A stretch of DNA of 64,000 nt from NCBI RefSeq assembly GCF_004379255.2, contig NC_056036.1, forward strand, positions 37,214,076-37,278,075, in the 5' to 3' direction. Source of the stretch: Salvia splendens. Taxonomy: Eukaryota; Streptophyta; Magnoliopsida; Lamiales; Lamiaceae. Shown one piece after another: positions 46,263 to 57,063 of the stretch (the first letter of the stretch is position 1; the number at the start of each line of letters is the position of its first letter). Both the position numbers and the translations under genes were made by a program. The notes under the pieces are model-generated. The model had not been told where the DNA came from and searched no databases. It worked only from the letters and a program-made list of their open reading frames with translations.

Positions 46263-46605
46263 GAGCATCCGCAGCGGTAGAAGGACGGCGTCCGTCGGTC
46301 GGTGCCAGCGGCGCGGCGCTGCTCTTAGCTAAGAGCACGTCCTGCCAGCGAGCAGCTGACGTGGCGGCTCCTGATTGGCCAACAGAAAATCCGTTGGAAT
46401 TTAATTTAATTTTTATAAAAAAAATCAGATTTTAATTAAAAAATCCGATTAAAAATAAAAAAAATTCTTCCCACTTTTAATTTATTTTTCAATTTTTTTC
46501 CCCAAAAATACACATTTTCATCTATAAATACCCACACTTCCACACAAAAAATTTCATACCACACTACACAATTCTCATCTAAATTCATTTCACACCACTC
46601 TACAA
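46263..46605 (+). mobile_element. Left half of a Harbinger element
   Basis: GAGCATCCGCAGCGG after TAA, a GC-rich subterminal zone, then a TATA box (ctataaatacccac, about 46,521) and an A/C-rich leader (cacactacacaattctcatc) of the type that precedes Harbinger genes. It is cut off at about 46,605 by a MULE fragment before any coding sequence. Confidence 0.65.
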
Positions 46606-46914
46606 AATTAAATCTAATATTGAAATAAAGAAACAAAGTGAAGGATGACAAAAGGGAAGAAGAATGATAATTTTGAAATAATATCATATTTAGTACATAA
46701 CTGAAATAATATCAGATTTAAAATGTTAAAAGTGTAAAAAGACCAAATTGCCCAAACCCCTAACCCCCCCCCAAGGGTATTTTCGACTGAAAACAGTGAA
46801 AATGGTCATTTTCGAGATAAACCCTTAGTCCAGGGATGTCTGGCGATATTTTTAAAGTCCAAAAACTATGAGCGAAATAAACACATAGTCCATGGACCAT
46901 TTTTGTAGTTCACT
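46606..46914. mobile_element. Right half of the fold-back MULE MITE family
   Basis: Matches 4055-4349 closely (attgaaataaagaaacaaag, ggatgacaaaagggaagaag), ending gtagttcactc. The left half is absent. A C10 run near 46,764 is new in this copy. Confidence 0.75.
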
Positions 46915-48280
46915 CTTTTAACTAAGAGAACTATAAAAAATATTTAGTGAATGTTATTTGCATATTTATGGTACTTTGTAAAAATTAATATCAATAAAGG
47001 TATCTGATGAAAAGATTTACTTCGTTTTAGATATTTTTCATTGTTTTAGGAAATATTTTTATCTTTTTCATTTTTTTTCTTTAAGGGATATTTTAATTTT
47101 TAATACATCCAAATTATTTATTTCCCTGTCCTTCTTAAACCAATTATGATTGAAGCTCTTCATTCAGAATCTTTCCATGTTCTTTCCGATCTCATTAATA
47201 AATCCAAAAGATCAAGACTCTTCTTGATATGATGAAATGAAATAAGGAGAAAATGAAATGGAAATGAGAATAGACCGAAGATATGTGTGTTTGGGGAGAG
47301 GGAACAATTAATAAAAAATTCAAAATTTAATTTTTTTATAAAAATTTAAAAATTACTCCCTCCGTCCCACTTTAGGAGTCCCAGTTTACTACTTTTGGAT
47401 GTCTCACTTTAAGAGTCCCGGTTGAAATATTCTATAAATGGTAATAAGTACTGATTAAATTGAAATATAATAAAATATATATATATATCGTGTAATGTTG
47501 TTAAAATCTAAAATAAGATGAAAGGAAAATGGAATGACTACTCTTTAGCTAAATGGAAGGAATTAATATTTTCATGTGGTAGAATGATGATTCCAAAATG
47601 AATGATGACACTAAGAAAAAATATGTATTAAGCAAAGGAATGAAATAGGAATAGAATGATGATTCCAAAATTAATGACGACACTAAGAAAAAATATGTAT
47701 TAAGCAAAGGAATGAAATGGAAGTAGGAATACATTCCGTTCCATATACCCAAAGAGTCACAACCAATCCAAATTTCTCCCTAGACAAGATTGAAATTTTC
47801 CACTATTCAAGAAATAAAGCTACAATTAATTCGCAACAAGATAAACCAATTATCTACTTATACTTTGTCAGTTTTATACAATTCCTCACTCCAACAATTT
47901 CTTGGCAAAAGCAAAAAACTATTCCAATGCTATCTTTCAATTCACAATATCACTTTGATTTGTAGATTCTTAAATTTTTATGCGGTTGTAGAAAACAAAT
48001 TAGAAAATAACATGATCAACGTGTTTGGAAGGTTTGATGCAATAATAGTAAAATACTTTAATGGAAGATGCCCCTTTTAAGACGATAATAGTAAAATACT
48101 TTAATGGAAGTTGTTAACCAATTAATATCGTTAACAGATAATCGATAACCATCGGATATTAAGTAGGTTCGATAACCAATCGATAACTAATCTCTAATAT
48201 ACCATGTAAGCATCCCTACTTGTCAACCACAAATTTTTATGTAGCCAAATCATTTGTGATTATATGTTAAAAGTTAATTA
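46915..48280. other. Gene-free AT-rich stretch
   Basis: Contains a left Stowaway end (CTCCCTCCGTCCCACTTTAG at 47,356) without a clear right partner, and a 72-bp tandem duplication at 47,581-47,724. No gene recognised. Confidence 0.55.
47581..47724. repeat. 72-bp tandem duplication
   Basis: Two copies of agaatgatgattccaaaa ... gcaaaggaatgaaat, period 72, with about three differences. Confidence 0.85.
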
Positions 48281-48391
48281 CTCCCTATGTCCCCTATTAA
48301 TTGTCTACTGTTACCATTTTCATCAGTCCCTAATTAATCGTCAATTTTCACCTTTTAACATAAATGATAATTAGGTCTCACATTTCACTAA

Positions 48392-51300
48392 TGTGATGCC
48401 CCGAAATTTCATTCCTTTCTTTCGAAATAAATCAAATTTATTAGCTTAATTAATTTTTGTTTAAAAGAAGTGTGATTGTAGAATTTTCATTGTAATCCCG
48501 ACTTTTTGAAATTATAAGTGCTCGATCTTGGAGAATAAGGAATAAGAAATTATTCATGCAAAAGAGAATAAATTAGTGCAATACTTTGTGAAGATAATTT
48601 TACATATGTTTTGGGAAGACAGTGAAAGAGATTACACTATGTTGCTTACATCATGTGGTACCACAACTGTGGAATGCAAAAACCTCCACTTTAAAGATTC
48701 TAACTATGGTGAAGCAAACCATATTCCACATTGGAGAATGGACAAGAGTTGCAAGCATATAAATGAGTTACCCCAACTTCATTAGTATGAGGCCTTTTGG
48801 GAAGTACCCCAAGAGCAAAACCGTGAGGACTTTATCCAAAGCGGACAATATCATACTAATGTGAAGTTCGGGTGTAGGGACCCAACAGTAGTATCAGAGC
48901 CCTGGTTCAGGGGCTGGGCCTATGTGGCTCGGGGTTCGGTGGGTTGCGCTTGCAAGTTCTCCGATGTGGTGTGTGAGCTCGACCAAGACCTGGGGTGACC
49001 TGTGTGTGATCTTGGTCCTGTGGCCTTGGGTTGGGCCTGTGACCTATGTGAGATCCTGGTCTTGGTCTGGTGGTCTTGGTTTGAGGGGAGGATTGTAGTG
49101 AAGCAAACCATATCCCACATCGGAGAATGGACAAGAGTTGCAAGCATATAAATGGGCTACCCCAACTCCATTAGTAATGAGGCCTTTTGGGGAGTACCCC
49201 AAGAGCAAAACCGTGAGGGCTTTGCCCAAAACGAACAATATCATACTAATGTGGAGTTCGGGTGTGCACCACCGGGGACCCTACACTAACACTAAGCATT
49301 TGGTTGTTAGCTAAAAACAGTAGTAAGATAGATTAGGATTGGGACAAGTCCCTTACCTTTTCTTCTTCTCGATCGACGGCCACATAAGACTTCAAATTTG
49401 ACAACCATATGCCTCCTCCTTGGCAAATTCTTGCATCAGAATGGCAGCAACATAGGCAAGAGTACCTACATTGTGATACCAAAATAGTTAAAGGAAGAAA
49501 ATCAAGTATAGTAAGGACAAATATGACATCAAAAAAAAAAGAAAGGAAATGGGCAGCTAGCATAGGGGCAGCCGAGACACCCCTACAAACTCATGAGATC
49601 AGCCAGTTTAGGGTCCCAAGACTTGCACAAATTAAGTAGAGAGGCATTGTGCCAAGTCCAAAAAGAGATAGAGCTGGCAGCCCCAAAGTAGGAGCCTTTG
49701 TCCCCAAGTTTTAGTCACAAACAGCCAAGAAATGTGGCTATATAAACCACCCAAGATCACTCCTCTCCCACACCTCTCAAGCACCCCAAAGTTCGAGTAT
49801 TATCAAGGAGTATCAAAGGAGAGGCAGTGGCAGGGAGCAAGGAGGACAGCCAAGAAACAAAGGATTCACCAAGTGAGGTAATCACCTCAACACCATATTT
49901 TGCATCATGTAGATCAACCACAACACTTAGCCAAGAACTTAGAGCTCAATAGATTCCCACAACAATAGCATGTACAAGTATCACATATAAAGAGCCTCAA
50001 CACCGACAGTAGCAATCAATGCATAATCAGTTACCATAGCTACTGCCCAAATATCGAGTATAAGCATGTCAAGTAACTCCCTACCAAGAGCTAATTCCAG
50101 TGAGCTAATTGTTTCCCAAGACCGAAACTTTAGAGCATCATGATATAAAACAATTCCTCAATATAGCTACTGCCTTCAAGTAGAACAACAAAACAAATCG
50201 GAATAGTTAAAAGGAAAGGGGAAGGTGACTTAGCTTTAGAGGAAGGAGCTGCCCGACGGATTACTCGGCGGAGGGAGCTGACGCGAGTCCGCCGGCGACG
50301 CAGGTGAGGAGCGATCTCGCCGGAAGAAGGAGTGAACGGCGAACCGCCGGGAGAGAGAGACGGAGAGAGAAAGGCGACGCCTTCTCTGACGGCGACTTCG
50401 TCGGGCGAGAAGACTCGACGGAGGGAGAGGAACGACGCAGGCAGCGAAGGCCGGTGGAGATGAGCCATCGACGATGATCCGCCGGAGAGACCGTGAGAGA
50501 GGAGAAGGAGGCGCAGCTCCTTAAATTTTATTAGGGATTTCATTTGAAATTTGGAATGTGAATTGGGGAAAGTGGAAGGATGGATTGGGGGTAACTCACG
50601 CAAGAAGAGGCGTGGATTCGCCGGAGGCGGCGTTAATTCGTCGGAGGAAGAAGAGGGGTTGGCGGAAGGAGGAACCGCTGCTGTATTTCTCAATTTGGGA
50701 ATTCCTAATTTGGGGGAAATTGTTTTTAGAATGTGAGGAAGGGGGTTGACCGATGGGGGAGTTTTTTGTGGAGTGTTTATTGGGCCACTTTAATTGTTTG
50801 GTTTGGGCCTTAGTAAATTAAATAAGTGAAGTGGGTTGCCTCATTTTAATTGCTGGGCCAAGTGAATTAAAAGGGGATTGGACTAAGTCCCATTTAATTA
50901 ATCAAGGAAGTGGGCTGCCTCATTTTAATTGTTGGGCCGAGATTTAATTATGAGAATTTGAAATTAATTTAAGAATCGAGTTGGAGCTTGATTAATTAAT
51001 TCCTGGATAAATTATTAAATTCCCAAAGATGGAAAGTGATGAAGTTGGAGACGCTAATGGGCCGACCGGCGTCGCCCCGCGACGCCATGGGCGGCCTTAA
51101 GGAAAATGCGAAGAAAAAAAATTTAGAAGGGATTTTTCAAGAATCCATATTCAATTAAATAAGAGCACAAATAATTGTGTTAGAGAAAATAGAATTTTCC
51201 GGAATTAGTAAAGAGAATAATTAAGCTCTGCAGATCAGTGAAGCCCGAGGTAGGATTAAGAAAAATCCTATAAGTCGAGACTAAGATATAGGTGCTATCC

Positions 51301-52328
51301 AATAGGATGTATGCATTATTTTCTCAAGAGAAATAGTTCAAGTACTAATTAGCGTGTTATTCTATTTATTTTCAAAGGAAAAATTTATTCAAGGGCAAGT
51401 GAGGATGGACGAGAGTTGTTTTGAAGATAAGCATATCAGGTGGGCTTTCTTTTAATATCCACCACTATAGTGTGGATATAAAGCAAATACTTGTGAAAAT
51501 TACGAAAAGTCATCTTTTCTCAAAATGGAGCAGTGATTATTTTCAAGTTGTTGGCATACCATAAAATGTTTATTGTTGAGGCCTATCTGTTGGACTATAT
51601 GCTTAAGGGTTTTGGCGATGCCAAAACATGTTAACGAATTCGGTTCCCAATAGGACCACAAATCCTATTCGGAATATTGTGCACAAGGGCCGTGAGCCAT
51701 CCAAGAGGGTTGGCCGGCTATAGTGTCCGTGAAGGTGGCCACCTTCTCGGTACACAACTTACAGATATGGTATGAGTATTGAAGAACTTAGATTGATCAG
51801 TCAGACTCTTAAGATCACAAAAGAATTTAGTAAGCTCGGGTCTTTTTAAGAAAATCCCTATGTGTTACTGTTGATGGATGACAACTATATAATGTATGTT
51901 TTGCTTTTCGGCACGTGTCCACTGAGTACCCATGTACTCAGCCCTGCATGTATTTCTAAATGTGCAGGTTGAACATCAAGAGGAAGGAGTATTGATCGGA
52001 GTCGATGTTATTAATTAATCAAGTGGATCTTTGGACGATTCGTGTCTTCATACACGAAGTCGTTTAGTAAGGACTTATTCCGATGTACTTTTGTTAAGTG
52101 AGAATTTCAAAGTCTCACCATCGAACTCTGATTTAGTTGATGAAATGATTATTCTATTTCTAAGACCATGTAATTGAATACTTGGCTTCTATTTCATGGT
52201 ATCAATCGATTTGGCGTTTTCGGCAAGTTCCTTGAGTACTACCCATTTTCTTTCCCCGCTTCTTAAATTCCTCTTATTCGTCGCGGATTACCCGCTTTCG
52301 CTATCCTTAGCAAAATGCGGTCGTGACA
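48392..52328 (+). mobile_element. Very long solo LTR (about 3.35 kb without nested TRIM)
   Basis: Starts TGTGATGCCCCGAAATTTC and ends GCGGTCGTGACA, bounded by a perfect 5-bp duplication ACTAA (48,387-48,391 and 52,329-52,333). No gag-pol motif is present and no second LTR pair can be seen, so a solo LTR is the simplest reading. A TATA box (gctatataaaccac, about 49,737) with downstream leader fits an LTR promoter. The segment gtactcagccctgcatgt near 51,935-51,955 is typical of long plant Ty3/Gypsy LTRs in my experience. The GC-rich 50,230-50,700 zone is open on the minus strand for 187 codons but shows no domain. Confidence 0.65.
48705..49285 (+). mobile_element. TRIM (miniature LTR retrotransposon)
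   Basis: Two direct repeats of about 190 bp (48,705 to about 48,885 and 49,094-49,285: gtgaagcaaaccatat ... ttcgggtgt) are separated by about 210 bases. Just after the first is AGTATCAGAGCC, a Met-tRNA primer site; just before the second is TTTGAGGGGAGGAT, a polypurine tract. The duplication CTAAC is exact (48,700-48,704 and 49,286-49,290). Total 581 bp, no coding capacity. Confidence 0.88.
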
Positions 52329-52471
52329 ACTAACTCATTCCACTAACATTTTTTTTATAAAACTAATATACAAACGTTCATATTTCACTGACATTTTCAA
52401 CTCACTTTCTTTTACATTTTTTAAAATCCGTGCTGGAACCAAAGTGAACAATTAATAGGGGACGGAGGGAG

Positions 52472-53174
52472 TATATCAAATGGAGCAACACTTTGAATCT
52501 ATCGGAGGTCCTAATTAAGTCCTAATTTAACTAATTTGACCACTTTAAGTCCTAATTAAGTCCTAATTTAACTAATTTTTTCTTCTTTCTTTTGCTATTC
52601 ATTGGCTGATCTTCTTGCTTTATTTAGTACTCCATATATACACTACAGTACATTAGAAACCACATGTATCTTTTCTTTTGTTAATAAAAAAGTATAGTAA
52701 TATAAGGAGGAGCTAAGTCTCTTTTTGCTCAATTAATTCTATCAATCTACAATCAATAATCAATATCTGGTACTATCACTTTATTTGAAGTATGTCACGT
52801 TTATCTTAATTAATAGTACTAAATAGATTAATTTGTGACAATGAATATCATTGATGTAGGACAAATTGAAGGACGATTGTGGACGTCGGAAATTGGCCTA
52901 TTAGAATTCAATCATAACTCGTGGAAAATATTTTTTTCTCACGCTTCAAGATGTACATGAGTACACGTTTTTTAAAATTTGTTTATTCAATTATTTTTTA
53001 GTACATTCTAATTATGAAGGCTTTGATAGTGCACGGATGGTTAATTTAATTTTATATTTATTTAAAGTTTTAAAAAAGTTAAGCAAATTTACATGCCAAA
53101 AAATATATATACACAAACATGACAGAGCCAGATTACACATTAACAAACATAAGAAACACCTAATCTATCATGCA
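52472..53174. other. Gene-free AT-rich stretch
   Basis: 52,500-52,585 contains short tandem copies of aagtcctaatttaactaatt. 52,870-53,010 resembles 39,665-39,830. Nothing else recognised. Confidence 0.5.
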
Positions 53175-54470
53175 TCAACCAAATACTAAGACACAGGGGA
53201 GGGGAATCTTAAACATGGACACACCTTTATGAAAGTTATATGTGTAATGTGACAGAAAGTCAGCAGCGAAATTTATTTCCCTATGCACGTGACGGAGCAC
53301 CACTGAGTCAGACTCATGTAACAGACTCTGCACTTTTCGTACTATAGATCTGCAATCGATGGTCACTTCAAAGTTCCCCACAATCATGGACACACTAGTG
53401 AAACTATTTCTCTCAACCTCCAACTTTCGTATACCCATATTCTTTGCCAATTGTAGCCCATGAATTAAGCACCAAATTTCGGTAGTCAAAGTTCCCCTCT
53501 AAAACATGGACACCTTTATGAAAGTTATATGTGTAGCGTGACAGAAAGTCAGCAGCGAAATTTCCTTCCCTATGCACGTGACGGAGAACCACTGAGTCAA
53601 ACTCATGTAACAGAACTCTGCACTTTTCGTACTATAGATCTGCAATTGATGGTCACTTCAAAGTTCCCCACAATCATGGACACACTAGTGAAACTATCAC
53701 TCTCCACCTCCAACTTTCGTATACCCATATTCTTTGCCAATTGTAGCCCATGAATTAAGCACCAAATTTCGGTAGTCAAAATAGAACACACTCCAATATT
53801 AGCAACAAAACCATACCTCCAGGATCCTGTAGTATCACGAATGAGACCACCACCAAAAGCATGTCCTGATCCTCGCTCTAGCGATGCGTCAGTATTGAGC
53901 TTAAGGATATCCGGCAGAGGGGGCCGCCAACTGACAAAAGTGGGTAGTCGAGCTACTCCAGGGGCTGTATCGTTTGCCATTTTAGCCTCTTCTACCGTCT
54001 TTGCTATGCTAACAATATGAGTCATGCTCTCTATCGGGCTAATTCTCTCTCCCTTAAAGACGAAGCCACATCGCCTTTTCCAAATTTGCCAGCAGCCTAC
54101 TCCATATACCGTGCACCATTTGACTCCACTTCCTAACAAGATTTTTGAGCTAATATTTTGAATAATCCAAGCTGTCACATTTAAGGCCACATCAAAAAAT
54201 CCAACCTCTCCTCCGTATATCATCAGTCCTTCTCATATTCTTTTTACGTGGGTGCAATTTCGTAGCATATGTAGGGCAGTCTCCTCTTCACAACCACACA
54301 TGCTACGCATAGCCGAAGGAGAAATATGTCTTCTTGCTCTCTCTGCACTCCTCTCTCTATGAATGATAAGTCAAACCTTCCATCTAATTTTTGTGTCTAT
54401 AATCTTTGGCAATCGGTTGAGAAACGCCGATTTATTTGCATTAAAGTTGATCTCAATATTTGAAATAGTA
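53175..54470 (-). pseudogene. LINE-type RNase H / zinc-binding RT remnant with internal duplication
   Basis: Minus strand, in order: a zf-RVT-like region with stops (near 54,470-54,225: CGCEEETALHMLRNCTH), then a 206-residue frame (54,223-53,603). That frame has CWQIWKRRCGFVFKGE, the RNase H start LKLNTDASLERGSGHAFGGG, TEIWCLIHGLQLAKN (catalytic Glu) and VESDSFTSVSMI (catalytic Asp). A 290-bp segment encoding the second half is tandemly repeated (53,207-53,490 and 53,500-53,790); the downstream copy also keeps the last motif, VVLRHVHREINFAADFLSHY. Such RVT_3 domains end plant non-LTR retrotransposons. No upstream RT or endonuclease remains. Confidence 0.8.
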
Positions 54471-54713
54471 TCATTTAGTTCGAAGAACAAAACCATAAGG
54501 GCACAATCCAAATGAACAATATCATACTAGTATAATTTCAAGTGTATATGGTTGAATCCTCACAATTATCTTTATTGTCTCAGTATTAGGAATATTGACG
54601 AGAACGATGTGTGCAGACTTGCATATGAAAGTAGAGTGAGATATAAAAAGTTCGGCAATTGAATTTCGAGTGCTTGTAGAAACTAGAAAACATGAGAGAA
54701 TTTTGCGCATTTA

Positions 54714-54919
54714 CTATGGGGTGTTCGGTTTGCAAGATTGTATCCGGATCAAATTTATTGTGTGTTTGGTTCATGAGATTCAACCTCATAACTCAATCCT
54801 AGCTGGATAATCATGGGATAATTAGTCATAGCTAACCCCCTATGACTAAAATAATCTCACAACTCAATCCTAAATTGTATCTTTGTATTATTTTATCTTG
54901 AAAATCGAACACCACCATA
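54714..54919. mobile_element. Short MITE
   Basis: Ends ctatggggtgttcggtttgc and atcgaacaccaccatag are inverted copies, as is subterminal caagat / atcttg. The duplication is unclear, so the superfamily is unknown. Confidence 0.55.
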
Positions 54920-55090
54920 GGCCTATAGTCTCGCCTAAAAACATACTCCACCTTATAGTTTAAATCAAGATAGGCTCGGAAACATGAGAAGAATTTGAGG
55001 TGGTGGATAATGGGCCGCCACTTAGGATAGTAATTTATTGGGCTTATGATAGCCTCTAAAATAAATTCATAATGTAGATTCACTTTAGGT

Positions 55091-55228
55091 TTGATGTTAG
55101 ATAAAATGAAAATAAAATAATGTCAAAAAATACTAGGGATGAAATACTATCAATAAAAATGTCGAAATTCAATGAATAAAAATGACATTTTTATTCATAG
55201 TATTTCATCCCTAGTTATCTAACATACC
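55091..55228. mobile_element. Hairpin MITE
   Basis: Outer repeat gtttgatgttagataa / ttatctaacataccaaac encloses a nearly perfect stem of about 32 bp (ctagggatgaaatactat ... atagtatttcatccctag) with a loop of about 22 bases. Confidence 0.75.
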
Positions 55229-57063
55229 AAACATATATTACTTGTATGGGACGAATTGTGTGTAAAAAAACTACTAATACGAGCAATAAGGATTGCGAGA
55301 GAAATATATAGTGAGAAAAAATTAATGGATACTTTGATAGAAACTCAAAATATATATGGGCGATAGTCATATAAAGAGGCACTATCATGTAAAAAACATT
55401 GAGAATAAAATGAAATAAAATCTTAAAAACACTGAGGACGGCGAGTGTCCACATAATGAATTTGAACCGACAAAATCGCCAATAGGCTAAAACGAATTTT
55501 GTCTCAAGATCGAAAATGGCGAATGACACCATAGATGATCGCAGAGGATGCACCGGTTGTGGTGTGCCTCGAGAGGCTGCATGACTCGTGCATTGGCTGC
55601 GCTGGGCGGGGCTGGGACTGGTCGAGTGCGGCACACAACTCGTGCAAATTTATTGAATGGATTCTTCAATGAGTAGTGCTAAATGGCCACATCATGGCCT
55701 GCCATAAAAATAAAAAATTAATAAAAGATAGTGTATTTAATACCATTTCGTTGAAATCAATAATTCTAAAAAGTATCAATTTTCTTTGTACAATTGTACC
55801 CTTAGTAATGAAATATAAATATGAAGATACTAGAATTTATTCAGTTGGATCATTCGTTAACTCATGTTGCATGAAATTTATATAAACAAAAATCAATATT
55901 TATTAAGGTTACATGATAATTAATTTAATTCTTTCTTATATTTATAATACCAACGCATCGTGGTAAGACTTTTATTTTTCATATTTACTTAAAATACTCT
56001 AAATGTTTGTATATTTACAAATAAGTAAAATTGAGCTTTGATCAATATACTTATTTATACTATTAATAATCATGGGTTAATATTATAAATGATCACTAAA
56101 CTACAGAGCATATATCAAATTAGTTCCTAAATCAATTTATTTCATAAGGAGTACTAAACTTTATATTTCATTTCATTTAATGTTTTTATTTAAATTTCTT
56201 TTTATTTTAAATGAAAATTAAATTCCGCATAATCTCTTCTATTTAAAGTAAATTACTGAACTTTTTATCAATTGAATCTACTAGTATAGTATTCATTTGC
56301 CACCAATTGAAGATTAAAAGGGGTGGTTGCAATTGCAATTTTTTGAAAACTATACAATTACAACAACTTCATGATAAAAAAAAATGCACCATAGGCAAAG
56401 TAACAACTACCCTCATCCATATATGCCCAAGAACAAAGTAGTAATTCAAAATACGGTAAAAAGTTTCTTAAAAAAAATTTCCATGTTGACATGACACCAT
56501 ATGCTATGCTATAGCCTATAAATATACTGATATACACCATGACATATTGACATGACACCAAGTTATTGTTTACAAAAATTAAAATTGCAATATCATACTA
56601 GAAGAGAAACCACTAAATATTCTGGTCTCTGAAATCAAGTGATGACACCAAAACAAATATTGAATAATGTGTATATAATTAGTTAAATGATCTCTTCATG
56701 TATACAAAAGCAGTTGGTAAAGGAAAATGACATTAACCGCTGTTTGGACAAAGATTAGACACCGCTGTTTGGACAAAGATTAGACAAGGGTTACAAATTG
56801 ATTGTTCTCAAGCATTGTTGGCATATCGTTGTATTAACATTTTTAGGATTTAATTAAAAGATGCTGGATTGCATCTTTTAGTTATATTTGACATTTAAGG
56901 AGTATCCATTAATTGTCAAATTATAGTACATGTGACAATAGTAGAATTCAAAATAATCTTACAACGCTAATTGTCTTACAATGTTACAACTATTTGGCGA
57001 CATAATCTTACAACTATTTCGCATTTGTTTCGATAGAGTGGAATGCTAATAAACTTCCGATTC

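Larger units (their letters stand above)
48281..52471. mobile_element. Stowaway MITE split by a 3.9-kb LTR insertion
   Basis: Left part 48,281-48,391 (CTCCCTATGTCCCCTATTAA) and right part 52,334-52,471 (ending attaataggggacggaggga-g). Together they make a normal 249-bp Stowaway with TA on both sides. The gap is exactly the insertion 48,392-52,328 plus its duplicated ACTAA. Confidence 0.85.
54471..57063. other. Gene-free stretch with two MITEs
   Basis: MITEs at 54,714-54,919 and 55,091-55,228 are listed separately. A perfect 25-bp tandem repeat (accgctgtttggacaaagat...) is at 56,736-56,785. A GC-richer patch at 55,540-55,640 has no recognisable coding content. The last part is the RLK7-like gene's 3' flank. 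Confidence 0.5.

Noticed and set aside
50130..50693. Minus-strand 187-codon frame as a host gene
   Set aside because: It lies in the GC-rich island of a long LTR, is Ser/Pro/Arg-rich without a recognisable domain, and the composition alone can keep a frame open.
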